Part shown: positions 1-9,597 of the stretch, piece by piece | How positions within the stretch are numbered: position 1 is the first letter of the stretch | Layout of the letters: each line of letters opens with the position of its first letter | Assembly: GCA_903935195.1 (NCBI GenBank) | Contig: CAIZQW010000173.1 | Coordinates: 1-37,457 of the forward strand | DNA from: an uncultured bacterium | GTDB lineage: Bacteria; Verrucomicrobiota; Kiritimatiellia; RFP12; UBA1067 | Direction of reading: 5' to 3' | Length of the DNA: 37,457 nt | Program-made: the position numbers and the translations under genes | Notes under the pieces: generated by a model | Seen by the model: only the letters and a program-made list of their open reading frames with translations | The model's database searches: none | Told to the model about the DNA's origin: nothing

Positions 1-1
1 A

Positions 2-2059
2 CGTTTCTGCAAGGATTGCGACAAGGATCTGATTCGCCGTCTGAAGCAGGAAGGCAAGTTGGTTCATCAGACAACGATTGTTCATAGTTATCCCTTCTGT
101 GACCGGACGGATACGCCGTTGATCTACCGCGCAATCGAGGCCTGGTATGTGCGTGTCGAGGATCTGCATGATCGGCTCTCTGCAAACAACGACAGTGTCC
201 ACTGGATGCCGGCATACGTGGGCGACAAGCGTTTTGGTAATTGGCTGAAGGAGGCGCGCGACTGGAATATCAGCCGTAACCGCTTCTGGGGGTCATGCAT
301 CCCAGTCTGGGTGAACGAAAAGGATTCAGAGGATACAATCTGTGTCGGCTCCGTCGCCGAACTCGAGACGCTGAGTGGCGAAAAGGTTACGGACCTGCAT
401 AAACATTTCGTGGATAAGATTGTCATTCACAAGGATGGCAAAACCTATCGCCGCACGCCCGAAGTGCTTGATTGCTGGTTCGAGTCCGGCTCCATGCCGT
501 ATGCCCAGCAGCACTATCCCTTCAGGACAGAGGTCGGAGGACAGAGGTCGGAGGTCAGCAATTTCTTCCCGGCGGACTTTATTGCTGAGGGACTTGACCA
601 GACGCGCGGTTGGTTCTATACGTTGATGGTGCTTGGGACCTGCCTCTTTGACAAGTCGCCCTTTAAAAATGTCGTTGTGAACGGACTGGTCTTGGCCGAG
701 GACGGCAAGAAGATGTCCAAGCGGCTGAAGAACTATCCAGACCCGAACCACCTGCTGAATGACTACGGTGCAGATGCATTGCGTCTCTATATGATTTATT
801 CGCCTGTGGTGCGTGCAGAGAATCTGCGCTTCTCAGAAGCTGGCGTGAAACAAATTCTGCGCGACTTGCTGATTCCATGGTGGAACGCCTATAGCTTCTT
901 TGTAACCTACGCGAACGTGGATGGTTTCAATGAGACGGAAGTGGCGACGCCCACGAGTACGAATGTGTTGGATCGTTGGATCGTCTCTTCCCTTGAGACG
1001 CTTGTCAGCGAGGTTACCGAAGCTATGGACGACTACGATTTGCAACGCTCTGTGCGTCCCTTCGTGAATTTCGTCGAAGATTTGACCAACTGGTACATCC
1101 GTCGTTCGCGCCGCCGTTTTTGGAAGTCGCAGAATGATGACGACAAGATGCATGCCTATCGTACCCTGCGCTATGTGATGGTGCAACTCAGCAAGGTCGC
1201 TGCGCCCTTCACGCCCTTTATCAGTGAGGCAATCTATCGTAACCTCAAGGGCGCCTCCATGCCAGAATCCGTCCATTTGTGTGACTTCCCGACGGCCAAT
1301 GTGGCTGCGCGTGACCAGAAATTGGAACGCTGTATGGCACTCGTGCAGACCGTGGTCAAGATGGGACGCCAACTCCGGACAGAGAATGATTTGAAGGTTC
1401 GCCAGCCACTCTCGGTGATCCATATTGTCTCCAACAATCCTGACGTGCGCAAGTTGCTCACAGGTTTTGAAGATTTGATTACGGATGAACTGAACATTAA
1501 AACTGTTGTCTATGGCAGCGATGAAACCGTCATGGCAGATGTCTCGGTGAAGGCTGACTTTAAAAAGTTAGGCCCGCGCTTTGGTGCTCAGATGAAGACC
1601 GTCGCTGCAGCGATTGCCAAGCTTTCGTCCGCCCAGTCTGCTCTGCTTGTAGCAGGTAAGGATGTGATCCTTGAAGCAGAGGCAGGAGGTGGCTTTACCT
1701 TAACCTCTGAAGATGTGGTGGTTCAGCGGACGCCCAAGGCGGGGATGGTCGTTGCTGCCGAAGGCGATGTGCTGGTCGGTATTGAGACCGCGTTGACCCC
1801 TGCGTTGATGCAGGAGGGACTGGCGCGCGAGTTTGTCAGTCGCATCCAAAACATGCGCAAAGAGGCTGATTTTGAGGTAATCCAACGTATTGCGCTGACG
1901 GTTGCAGGAGATGCAGACCTTGTTGCCGCTGTTACAAAGTATGCGGACTACATCAAGACCGAGACATTGTGCGAAGCATTATCCTTTGCAGAAACGGTAG
2001 AGGTCGAGCCTTGTGACCTGAATGGACATCAGGTTTGGATCCGCATCGCTAAGCAGTAG
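2..2059 (+). CDS. ileS: Isoleucyl-tRNA synthetase, C-terminal part (5' end outside window)
   Basis: Frame is open to the window edge (RFCKDCDKDLIRRLKQEGKLVHQ precedes the listed ORF). Contains DCWFESGSMPYAQ, FPADFIAEGLDQTRGWFYTL and KMSKRLKNYPDP (KMSKS-type motif), then an anticodon-binding domain. Confidence 0.96.
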   Translation, partial: RFCKDCDKDLIRRLKQEGKLVHQTTIVHSYPFCDRTDTPLIYRAIEAWYVRVEDLHDRLSANNDSVHWMPAYVGDKRFGNWLKEARDWNISRNRFWGSCIPVWVNEKDSEDTICVGSVAELETLSGEKVTDLHKHFVDKIVIHKDGKTYRRTPEVLDCWFESGSMPYAQQHYPFRTEVGGQRSEVSNFFPADFIAEGLDQTRGWFYTLMVLGTCLFDKSPFKNVVVNGLVLAEDGKKMSKRLKNYPDPNHLLNDYGADALRLYMIYSPVVRAENLRFSEAGVKQILRDLLIPWWNAYSFFVTYANVDGFNETEVATPTSTNVLDRWIVSSLETLVSEVTEAMDDYDLQRSVRPFVNFVEDLTNWYIRRSRRRFWKSQNDDDKMHAYRTLRYVMVQLSKVAAPFTPFISEAIYRNLKGASMPESVHLCDFPTANVAARDQKLERCMALVQTVVKMGRQLRTENDLKVRQPLSVIHIVSNNPDVRKLLTGFEDLITDELNIKTVVYGSDETVMADVSVKADFKKLGPRFGAQMKTVAAAIAKLSSAQSALLVAGKDVILEAEAGGGFTLTSEDVVVQRTPKAGMVVAAEGDVLVGIETALTPALMQEGLAREFVSRIQNMRKEADFEVIQRIALTVAGDADLVAAVTKYADYIKTETLCEALSFAETVEVEPCDLNGHQVWIRIAKQ
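524..558 (+). repeat. Copy of the GGACAGAGGTCGGAGGTCAG repeat inside ileS
   Basis: AGGACAGAGGTCGGAGGACAGAGGTCGGAGGTCAG, two tandem units. The same motif is intergenic at 33037-33077 and, inverted, at 34974-35038. Encodes RTEVGGQRSEVS. Confidence 0.85.
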
Positions 2060-2106
2060 TAGGGAATGCAACCGCCCGCAGAGAAGGAATTAACGGGGAG
2101 TATTAA

Positions 2107-2260
2107 GGAATAAGGGAATGTTGGAATACTGGAATATTGGAATATGGCTCTCTCGGGAGGGACGAGCGTCTGCTCGTCTAAGGCACGCAGACGCGTGCCC
2201 CTCCCATAGTCGCGATTTGTCTTTCCCCATCATTCCAACATTCCTCTATTCCATTATTCC
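2107..2260. repeat. Nested inverted-repeat element between ileS and the next gene
   Basis: Outer arms GGAATAAGGGAATGTTGGAATACTGG / CCATCATTCCAACATTCCTCTATTCCATTATTCC. Inner arms GGGAGGGACGAGCGTCTGC (2155-) / GCAGACGCGTGCCCCTCCC (-2205). Confidence 0.75.
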
Positions 2261-2275
2261 TGTGATGTTTAAGAC

Positions 2276-4624
2276 ATGATGAAATACGAAAAACAGATCG
2301 GGGTAGCCCAAGGGATCGTCGCGGCGGTCTTAGGCGGCGTTGTGCTGTCCTTAGGCACTCGGATGCTGCTGACATTGGCGGGACAGACGGTCTACACCTC
2401 TGTAACAGTATGGGTTGCTCTAGGGGTGGGGCTACTTCTTGGGAGCGGGCTCTCTTGGTTGGCGCGGCGGAAGATGGGCTGGAATGCTTTCCTGCTCGTC
2501 CTGCTCTGTCTGCTCATGGCGCTCTATCTCGTTCTCCTCTTAGTGCTCGAGCGCTGGCTCAAGAATGGGTGGACGCACTTTCTTCTGAGTGCGAATCGCT
2601 CCCTCGGCATCTATCTCCTGCAACTGGTTAAAACTGGTTTGCTCACGATAACCCTCCCACTGGTTCTCGTGCTCGTTATGTTTTTAGGGCGAGGCAGATC
2701 GTTGCGGACTTCGGCAGTTAATGCGAGTACGCAGGTGCTCCTCTGCCTAATCGGTGCTATTTCGACAGGGATGTTATTTGACGTGACAGGACAGTCGCCA
2801 GAAGCCCTTTTGCGCCTCTGCGTTGTTGCGTTCGCAATCTTGTCGGGCGTGAATGTCATGCGAAAGAGTAAGAGCTTCTCCTTTGCCTGGATCTTCTCTG
2901 CAACGCTACCGCTTGTTCTGGTTGCAACCCTTGCGATCTTGGTGTTGCCGCGTACGTGGGATAATCCGCTCTCCACGAATGGTTTTTTTGGACGACTTGC
3001 TTGTCGGGATAGTGGCTTTGCGCAAGGGGTGCCCTTGAGGGTGGACTATACGCGGCAACATACGGTCGCTCAGTATCAAGATCCGGATTATGGCTGGGTG
3101 GGAGCCTTGGATGGTCGGCCGCTTATTTTTGAACACCGTTTTGTAGCCTCCCGGACCATGACGGCGTTGGCCCCTTTGATGCTTCATCCGGAGGCAAAGA
3201 AGGTGTTGCTCGCCGGAGAAGAGGCCGGGGTTTATCTCGCCACGTTTGTTCGACTGGGCGGCCTTGAGCTTCTGGTGGCCCCAGAGGCCCGCGCGAGCAC
3301 CGCGCTTGTGAAGGGGAATCCGCTTTTCACGCCAGAGGAGCAGTCCCGTTTTAAGTCAAGCGATGTGGGAAGCTTGCGCGGAACATGTGACATCGTCTTT
3401 GTGGCCCCTCCTCCCTGTTGGGTCATGGGCAGTGGCCAGTGGTTCTCAGCCCGTGCGCTTCAAAGGTATCGTAGTGCGTTGACGGAAGAGGGGGTTGTGG
3501 CGATTCGTATTGATGGTCGCGGCCTCTCCGAGGCAAACTTTGCCGAAATAGCCCGCACATTCCTTTCTGTCTTTCCTGGCGTGCAACTGTGGAACACGGG
3601 TGCAGCGGACTGGGTCTTGTTGGGTGGCGGAAGCGAACTGAAGGTTCCTCTTGATGTGCTGACCTCCTTTGTTGAACGTAAAGATACCTTCCGCGAATGG
3701 GTCCGGGCAGGGAATATCACCTTGCCTGCAGCCCTCGCCTGTATGGTTTACGATACAAAAGGGCTCAAGACGTGGGTTCAGGAACGGGCAGGACAAACTC
3801 CTGATTACTCGTGGAAAGTGCCCCTTCGTATCATCCGGGGAGAAAACATGGTCTCAACGGCCTGCAAGAAGGGGCGTGACTCGAAAGCGACCTGGGTGTT
3901 AAGTGGGCAGATGGATGTAGACTTATATGTGGACATCTGGAAGCTCATCAATCAGGCACGAGATGCGCGCGGCCTGGCAATCCATTCTCTTGCCGAAGGT
4001 CTGCAAGGCAAGCGAGACGCCTCCCTCGCGGCCATACGTGCTGCGATGAGTGTCTGTAAACAAGATCTGCTCGTCTTTCAAACCATGGACCACTTGGATA
4101 TGGAGGCCCGCCGTCGTATTGCCATCGGGAACTACAAAGGCTCTCTGCTGTGCTATGAAAGCTTGATCTCCTTCTCGCCTTCGAAAGCTCGATATCATCA
4201 TGGAGCTGGTTACTGTCTGCGTGCGCTGGGTGAAGCAGAAAACGCCTACCTTGCGTTTGCGCGTGCGGCAGGCTATGCGCCCGAGCAGGAACAGTATCGC
4301 TTCGATCTGGCGCAGGCGGCGCTCACGGCTGGCCATTACGAGGTGGCGGATCACCAGTATCAGTATCTACTCACTAAAAAACCAACGGATGCGCATGTCC
4401 TGTTTCTCTTTGCCAAAGGACTCGCGCTGAATGGTCGCCCCAAACGTGATTTTACGCAGGCGATTAAGCTGGCGGAACGGGCTTGTCTGTTGACCAAGTG
4501 GAAAAACAGAGAGTATGCTTATGGTCTTGCAGATATTTATCTTGAAGCGGGACGGATCCCGGAGGGCATGGGGCTCAAGCGACGCCTGAAAGAGGGGTTG
4601 TTTGAGGTGAAGGAGACATTATGA
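2276..4624 (+). CDS. Multi-pass membrane protein with spermidine-synthase-like (degenerate methyltransferase-fold) middle domain and C-terminal TPR region
   Basis: Repeated N-terminal hydrophobic segments, then KVLLAGEEAGVYLATFVRLGGLELLVAPEA...CDIVFVAPPP...RYRSALTEEGVVAIRID. C-terminus is TPR-like (HHGAGYCLRALGEAENAYLAFARAAGYAPEQ). Confidence 0.6.
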   Translation: MMKYEKQIGVAQGIVAAVLGGVVLSLGTRMLLTLAGQTVYTSVTVWVALGVGLLLGSGLSWLARRKMGWNAFLLVLLCLLMALYLVLLLVLERWLKNGWTHFLLSANRSLGIYLLQLVKTGLLTITLPLVLVLVMFLGRGRSLRTSAVNASTQVLLCLIGAISTGMLFDVTGQSPEALLRLCVVAFAILSGVNVMRKSKSFSFAWIFSATLPLVLVATLAILVLPRTWDNPLSTNGFFGRLACRDSGFAQGVPLRVDYTRQHTVAQYQDPDYGWVGALDGRPLIFEHRFVASRTMTALAPLMLHPEAKKVLLAGEEAGVYLATFVRLGGLELLVAPEARASTALVKGNPLFTPEEQSRFKSSDVGSLRGTCDIVFVAPPPCWVMGSGQWFSARALQRYRSALTEEGVVAIRIDGRGLSEANFAEIARTFLSVFPGVQLWNTGAADWVLLGGGSELKVPLDVLTSFVERKDTFREWVRAGNITLPAALACMVYDTKGLKTWVQERAGQTPDYSWKVPLRIIRGENMVSTACKKGRDSKATWVLSGQMDVDLYVDIWKLINQARDARGLAIHSLAEGLQGKRDASLAAIRAAMSVCKQDLLVFQTMDHLDMEARRRIAIGNYKGSLLCYESLISFSPSKARYHHGAGYCLRALGEAENAYLAFARAAGYAPEQEQYRFDLAQAALTAGHYEVADHQYQYLLTKKPTDAHVLFLFAKGLALNGRPKRDFTQAIKLAERACLLTKWKNREYAYGLADIYLEAGRIPEGMGLKRRLKEGLFEVKETL

Positions 4625-5157
4625 TCTATCCGATTGTGACATTTGGTGTTGAGGTGTTGCGGCAAAAGGCGGTTACTGTCGCAGAGGTGACTGCTGACGT
4701 GCGCAAGCTTGCAACGGATATGCTGGAGACGATGTATGCCGCGCGGGGACTCGGCCTTGCCACTGAACAAGTTGGCCGCACAGAAGCGCTCTGTGTGATC
4801 GATGTGCCCCTGGAGGTCGAGAAGGAAGAGTGTCGCGTTGATAATGCTTCCGTCGGCATGCCGCTTGTCATGATTAATCCCGAGATATTGGCGAGTGAAG
4901 GAAAGCAACGGAATGACGAGGGGTGCCTGAGCTTCCCTGATATCGGTGCGCCGATCACGCGCGCAAACCAGGTCACGGTCACTTATCTGGATGGTGAAGG
5001 CCGCCGTCAGACTGTGACCGCCAAAGGCTTACTGGCCCGTGCGATCCAGCATGAGGTGGATCATCTCAATGGCATCCTGCTCGTGGACAAGATGAGCCCG
5101 ATGCAAAAGCTCTCGGTTTCGGGACAGTTGCGCCGCTTACAAGCCAAAGCTAAATAA
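4621..5157 (+). CDS. def: Peptide deformylase
   Basis: Motifs GLGLATEQVG, EGCLSFP and QHEVDHLNG. Start overlaps the upstream stop (ATTATGA). Confidence 0.96.
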   Translation: MIYPIVTFGVEVLRQKAVTVAEVTADVRKLATDMLETMYAARGLGLATEQVGRTEALCVIDVPLEVEKEECRVDNASVGMPLVMINPEILASEGKQRNDEGCLSFPDIGAPITRANQVTVTYLDGEGRRQTVTAKGLLARAIQHEVDHLNGILLVDKMSPMQKLSVSGQLRRLQAKAK

Positions 5158-5253
5158 GGCTTGATCCTTAAGAAAAAGTGAGCAGTCATCGTTAATCAGT
5201 TGGATGAAAAACGACAACTGCTTATATATCGGCATCACCTGGTGGGGTAGGGC

Positions 5254-6645
5254 TTACCAAACCTTCCATTTGCTACGATGCGGGCGCGTGAGCATCTTCG
5301 CCGCATCCGCGTCCCCGACAATTTCTTCCTTCTCGGGGTTCCAATTGATCACCCGTCCCGTCCTGGCCGCGACATTGGCGAGATGACAGATCGTATCGCA
5401 GCGGATACCCATTTCCACGGGACAGATTGTCTGCTTACGAGACTTGACGCAATCGATGAAGTTGCGGTTGTGCTCCGGCGAAATCTCCAATTGCTCATCG
5501 CTGTCTTTGAACTCCTGCTTCCAGAGCTTTTGATTGCTGGCGCAGAAACCCAGGGCATCGCTGATCCAGCCCTCGCTGCCATGGAATATGATACCGTCGC
5601 CATCCGACCACGGCAAGGGAAGCGAAGAGGCTATTGAAGCCTTGGCCGTCCGACAATCCATCACGCGCATCTTCACCCCGTTAGCATAGTCGCACTTCAC
5701 ATCCCATTGCGCCAATGTGCGGAAGATACCCTCTGTGGGGACAAAGCCTGTTCCCTCATAACGGACCGGACTGGTATGGTCTGCCTTGTTCCCCCACTGC
5801 GCGAGCCCAAGCTCGTGAATACCACAGCCGGCCAGGAAGCCAAGCGAGGTCTCCGGGCAATGAAAGCCGCCCCACTGGGTCGCACGATCCGACGTGTAGG
5901 GCACCATCTCCGAGGGCCCCATCCACGCGTCAAAATCCAACCCTTCGGGCACGGGAATCTCAGTGGTCGAACCGTAGGGTTTCACATTGTATTTATCAAC
6001 ATTATACGACACGTCACGACACCAGAGATCGATCCGCTGAAGTTTGCCGATGTACCCGTTACGGACCAACTGGACCATCTGGCGGTATCTGCCTTTTGCC
6101 CCGCATGACCGGTACTGGGTCCCGAACTGGAAAATTCGCTGCTTGTCATTAATTGCCTTGCGAAGAGGTCCGACGAGATTGAAATCCACTGCCAGCGGTT
6201 TCTGGCAATACACATCCTTCCCGGCCATGGCTGCTGCGATGGACATGGGCACATGCCAATGATCATGCGCCGCAATGACCACGGCGTCAACATCGGGACG
6301 TGCAAGGATTTCGCGGAAGTCGTTGTGCGCTTTGGCGACCTTGCCGTCGTACAGTTTGTTATATCGTTCCGCCATCTTTTCCCTGCGACTCTGATACGCG
6401 TCCGAGGTTGCCACAACCCGTACGTCACTCATTTTCGAAATGTTACTGAAGTGATAGTAGCCCGAGATACTGCCGCAACCGATCATCCCGACGCTGATCT
6501 TATTGCTCGGCGCCTCGGCGCCAAACAGCGGGCGGGTGAAGATGTTTGGCACTGCGAAAACCGTGCTCACCGCAGCCGTGCGTGTAAGAAAACTGCGCCG
6601 CGACAGTCCGTCTGGCGCTGAAGTAACTTTGTTATTCTTGTTCAT
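5254..6645 (-). CDS. Gfo/Idh/MocA family oxidoreductase with Tat-type signal
   Basis: SRRSFLTRTAAVSTVFAVPNIF signal, KISVGMIGCGSISGYYHFSNI Rossmann start, DVYCQKPLAVD motif. Confidence 0.93.
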   Translation of the reverse strand: MNKNNKVTSAPDGLSRRSFLTRTAAVSTVFAVPNIFTRPLFGAEAPSNKISVGMIGCGSISGYYHFSNISKMSDVRVVATSDAYQSRREKMAERYNKLYDGKVAKAHNDFREILARPDVDAVVIAAHDHWHVPMSIAAAMAGKDVYCQKPLAVDFNLVGPLRKAINDKQRIFQFGTQYRSCGAKGRYRQMVQLVRNGYIGKLQRIDLWCRDVSYNVDKYNVKPYGSTTEIPVPEGLDFDAWMGPSEMVPYTSDRATQWGGFHCPETSLGFLAGCGIHELGLAQWGNKADHTSPVRYEGTGFVPTEGIFRTLAQWDVKCDYANGVKMRVMDCRTAKASIASSLPLPWSDGDGIIFHGSEGWISDALGFCASNQKLWKQEFKDSDEQLEISPEHNRNFIDCVKSRKQTICPVEMGIRCDTICHLANVAARTGRVINWNPEKEEIVGDADAAKMLTRPHRSKWKVW

Positions 6646-6670
6646 GATATTTTTTCTCCTGTCCTCAGTA

Positions 6671-7549
6671 TTAGTTCATCAGTTTTTTTAAGTAATCCCC
6701 TGCCTTCGTCAAGCCTGCAATCATCTTCTCGGTCTCTGGATGTCCATGCATGAACGGGTTGACATACCGCTCATAGCGGATCTCCTCCAACGCTGCGAGC
6801 CATGGCTTGAAATCAGCGGGGCCCTCCCCGGGGAACTGTCCAAAGCCTTTGGCATTCTGCCAAGCATAGAAGAAGAAGAGTTGCTTGCCGCACGTGCGGA
6901 TCACATCCGGCACCGAAGCTTTGATGGCTTGCAGATGGTATGGCGCAAGGGCGATGCCGACACGGGGCGAGGTATTCAGGTCAACAAACGCCTTAAACGA
7001 ATCCGGCGTATTCAACAGCGCGGAGGCATGGTTCTCGATGGCAAGATAACTGTTATGCTTCTCCGCCAGCTCGATTAGCGGCTTCAGCTTCTCGATAAAG
7101 GACTTCATTCGCTCTTGCGTGAATTCGTTGTAATCGCTGCCTCGCACAGCGACACCTCCGCCAACACTGCCGAGCAGTTCAGCGTAACGTTCGTAACCGT
7201 CCTTGTAGACGGTAAACGCTGAGAGCTTCAAATTATGCTTGGCCAACAATGCTTTCAGTCCTGCCCCGCCGAGTTTCTCGGCCTGTTCAAGATGAAGGCA
7301 GCCCGTAAAGCCGTCCCAGATATCAATCGCCTCAAAACCGAGCTTGCTAATCTGCTGACAGGTCTCCTCCAGCGTCAGGTTTTTGAACTGGATGGAGGAG
7401 GTGGCAAGCCGCATCTTCCACTTTGTTTCAGCTGTAAAGCCTGGCAGGGCCAAACTTGCCGCCGCGCCCATGCCGACAACCTTTAGAAAACTGCGTCTGG
7501 ATTGATGTTCGTGAAGCGTCATATCTCTTTCTCCTATACTTTTATTCAC
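6671..7549 (-). CDS. Sugar phosphate isomerase/epimerase (xylose isomerase-like TIM barrel), Tat-type signal
   Basis: SRRSFLKVVGMGAAASLALPGF signal; LEETCQQISKLGFEAIDIWDG and SYLAIENHASALLNTPDSFKAFVD are AP-endonuclease-2 superfamily-like. Confidence 0.85.
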   Translation of the reverse strand: MNKSIGERDMTLHEHQSRRSFLKVVGMGAAASLALPGFTAETKWKMRLATSSIQFKNLTLEETCQQISKLGFEAIDIWDGFTGCLHLEQAEKLGGAGLKALLAKHNLKLSAFTVYKDGYERYAELLGSVGGGVAVRGSDYNEFTQERMKSFIEKLKPLIELAEKHNSYLAIENHASALLNTPDSFKAFVDLNTSPRVGIALAPYHLQAIKASVPDVIRTCGKQLFFFYAWQNAKGFGQFPGEGPADFKPWLAALEEIRYERYVNPFMHGHPETEKMIAGLTKAGDYLKKLMN

Positions 7550-7569
7550 GGGTTCCTCCGCTCATAAAT

Positions 7570-8469
7570 TTACTCGACCAAAGAAGAGCCCATCTCCTTG
7601 CGCAGAAAGGCGAGGCTGCGTGCGGCCTGGTCGATGGTGCCGCACTCGACACTGAAAAAGATTTCGCGGTCAAGTGGGGCGAGAATTCTAAAAACCCGCT
7701 GCCAGTCCACCACGCCGTCCCCGCAGGCGCACCCCACAGGTGTGCCAGTGACTTTGCCGCGCTCAGACGCGCTGTGTTGCATCGAGATATCTTTGGCGTG
7801 GACATGGTAAACGGAATTGCGTACCTTCATCAGCCCTTTGTACGGATCCTCCACGCCCGCGAGATAGGCGTTGCCGGTATCCCAGTTCACCTTCAACCAG
7901 GGCGATTTCACAAGCTTCACAATACGCATCAAGCCGGCGGCTGTGCACGTATAGGTGCCGTGTGGCTCGATGCAGATATAGACTTTATGGCGCTTGGCGC
8001 ACTGCGCGGCGCGTTCCAGCGTATAACGCATCACCTCGTGGGCAAAGGTGTCATCCATCCACTCAGGCTTGATCATCTCATCGGTATTGACAAAGCGCGC
8101 ACCGCAGGCATCTGCCAGTTCGATGGCGCGCGTCAGGCGCGGTACCGCGGCTTCAGGCCGCATGAGCGGACTATGTCCGCTGATGCTGGCGACTTTCACG
8201 CCGTATTTGTCGCAGATCTCCTTCATCAGCAGGTTGTCCTGCTCCATCGAGTAAGAATGGAAATAATTCACCTCGCTCAGCAGTTCCCAGCCGGTGTGTA
8301 CCATGGGCTCGATATAACGATAGCCCAAGTCTGCAGCGATCTTGACGCCCGCCTCGAAACTCTTGTCCGCGCTACGCACAAACTCCATGTTGACGGCAAT
8401 TTTAAACTTGGCCTTGCTTTGTGATGAACTCGACATGATAAACTCCTTTTGTTTCACTCTTTTTAGCAT
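7570..8469 (-). CDS. Sugar phosphate isomerase/epimerase (TIM barrel)
   Basis: AADLGYRYIEPMVHTG, YICIEPHGTYTCTAAGLMRIVKLV, KVNWDTGNAYLAG, VYHVHAKDI. Start may be internal at MSSSSQSK. Confidence 0.88.
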   Translation of the reverse strand: MLKRVKQKEFIMSSSSQSKAKFKIAVNMEFVRSADKSFEAGVKIAADLGYRYIEPMVHTGWELLSEVNYFHSYSMEQDNLLMKEICDKYGVKVASISGHSPLMRPEAAVPRLTRAIELADACGARFVNTDEMIKPEWMDDTFAHEVMRYTLERAAQCAKRHKVYICIEPHGTYTCTAAGLMRIVKLVKSPWLKVNWDTGNAYLAGVEDPYKGLMKVRNSVYHVHAKDISMQHSASERGKVTGTPVGCACGDGVVDWQRVFRILAPLDREIFFSVECGTIDQAARSLAFLRKEMGSSLVE

Positions 8470-8508
8470 ACATCACAACGCCCCTCGTGACTAGGATACT
8501 TTTTATCA

Positions 8509-9597
8509 GTGATGAAAATTATCCGTTTTGACGTTGCCCCGTTCCTGCTTTTATGTCAAAATATGGGAATGAACAACGCGAAAGATGTTCTTTTTAAGGC
8601 CATAAAGAAGACGCTGCGTGCAGATGACTGTATGCCGCTGATTCAGGCGGTTCAAGAAGGGAGTATCGTCTTGCATGCCTTGGCACGTGGTCATTATCCA
8701 GGCGACCGGCTGAAGAAAAATGAGGCCCCTGGCGTTTGCTCAGTGGGTTTCTGGAAGGCGACGGGGGAACAGCGGCATGGGCTCTTGCCGCATTACAATG
8801 AAGGCATCGAACTGACGGTATCCCTGCAGGGCGAGTCACCGGTTATGGTCGACGGCAAGACTTATATGTTGCGCCCTGGCGCTGTCATGATCACACGGCC
8901 TTGGCAGCTGCATGCGATAGGTGATCCTGTTTTTACGAAGGGGAAAATCGGCTGGCTCATCCTCGATGTCGGCGTACGGCATCCTCATCAGGTCTGGCAG
9001 TGGCCAGAGTGGATTTGTCTCACAAAAGGCGACCTCGCGACGCTGACACGTTCCTTGCGGCAGAATGAGGATGCGATCCGCGTAACGCCACCTGATTTGT
9101 ATGCTGCGTTGACACGGCTTGTGATGATTCCGCAGGGGCGGACAGACCAGTTCACGGGATCACTTATCCCGGTGGCGGTCAGTGATGTGCTGGTACAACT
9201 GTTACACCTGTTTCACACAAATCCGCCGAGGCTACTCCCTGAACTGTTGGAGTCGTCTCGGTCCGTAAGGTTCTATGTTCAGAAATTAAAGCAAGAGGAT
9301 ACCCTTCCGCAGAGCGTGGAAGCGATGGCGGATGCTTGTGGACTTGGCGGAACACGTTTTTCTGCGCTTTTCAAAGAAATCACAGGAAGCACACCCGGCG
9401 ATTACCTTTTAAAACGGCGGCTGGACGTGGCACGCCAAAAGTTGCGGACACATCCAGAACTCTCGGTTGAGGAGGTTGGCCGAAGCGTCGGGTTTTCGCA
9501 CGGGAACTACTTTGCGCGGATGTTCCGCAAGTCGTTCGGTAGCACACCCCGCGCCTGGCGTCAAAGGCGGAATGAGAACCTTGAAGGCCGATCTTGA
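8509..9597 (+). CDS. AraC-family transcriptional regulator with N-terminal cupin-like sensor domain
   Basis: Cupin-like LTVSLQGESPVMVDGKTYMLRPGAVMITRPWQLH. C-terminal HTH LSVEEVGRSVGFSHGNYFARMFRKSFGSTPRAWRQRR. Alternative start at 8572. Confidence 0.92.
   Translation: MMKIIRFDVAPFLLLCQNMGMNNAKDVLFKAIKKTLRADDCMPLIQAVQEGSIVLHALARGHYPGDRLKKNEAPGVCSVGFWKATGEQRHGLLPHYNEGIELTVSLQGESPVMVDGKTYMLRPGAVMITRPWQLHAIGDPVFTKGKIGWLILDVGVRHPHQVWQWPEWICLTKGDLATLTRSLRQNEDAIRVTPPDLYAALTRLVMIPQGRTDQFTGSLIPVAVSDVLVQLLHLFHTNPPRLLPELLESSRSVRFYVQKLKQEDTLPQSVEAMADACGLGGTRFSALFKEITGSTPGDYLLKRRLDVARQKLRTHPELSVEEVGRSVGFSHGNYFARMFRKSFGSTPRAWRQRRNENLEGRS

Noticed and set aside
7456-8424. 322 aa plus-strand ORF
   Set aside because: Antisense shadow of the clear TIM-barrel isomerase gene (7570..8469 minus); low-complexity, motif-free translation.
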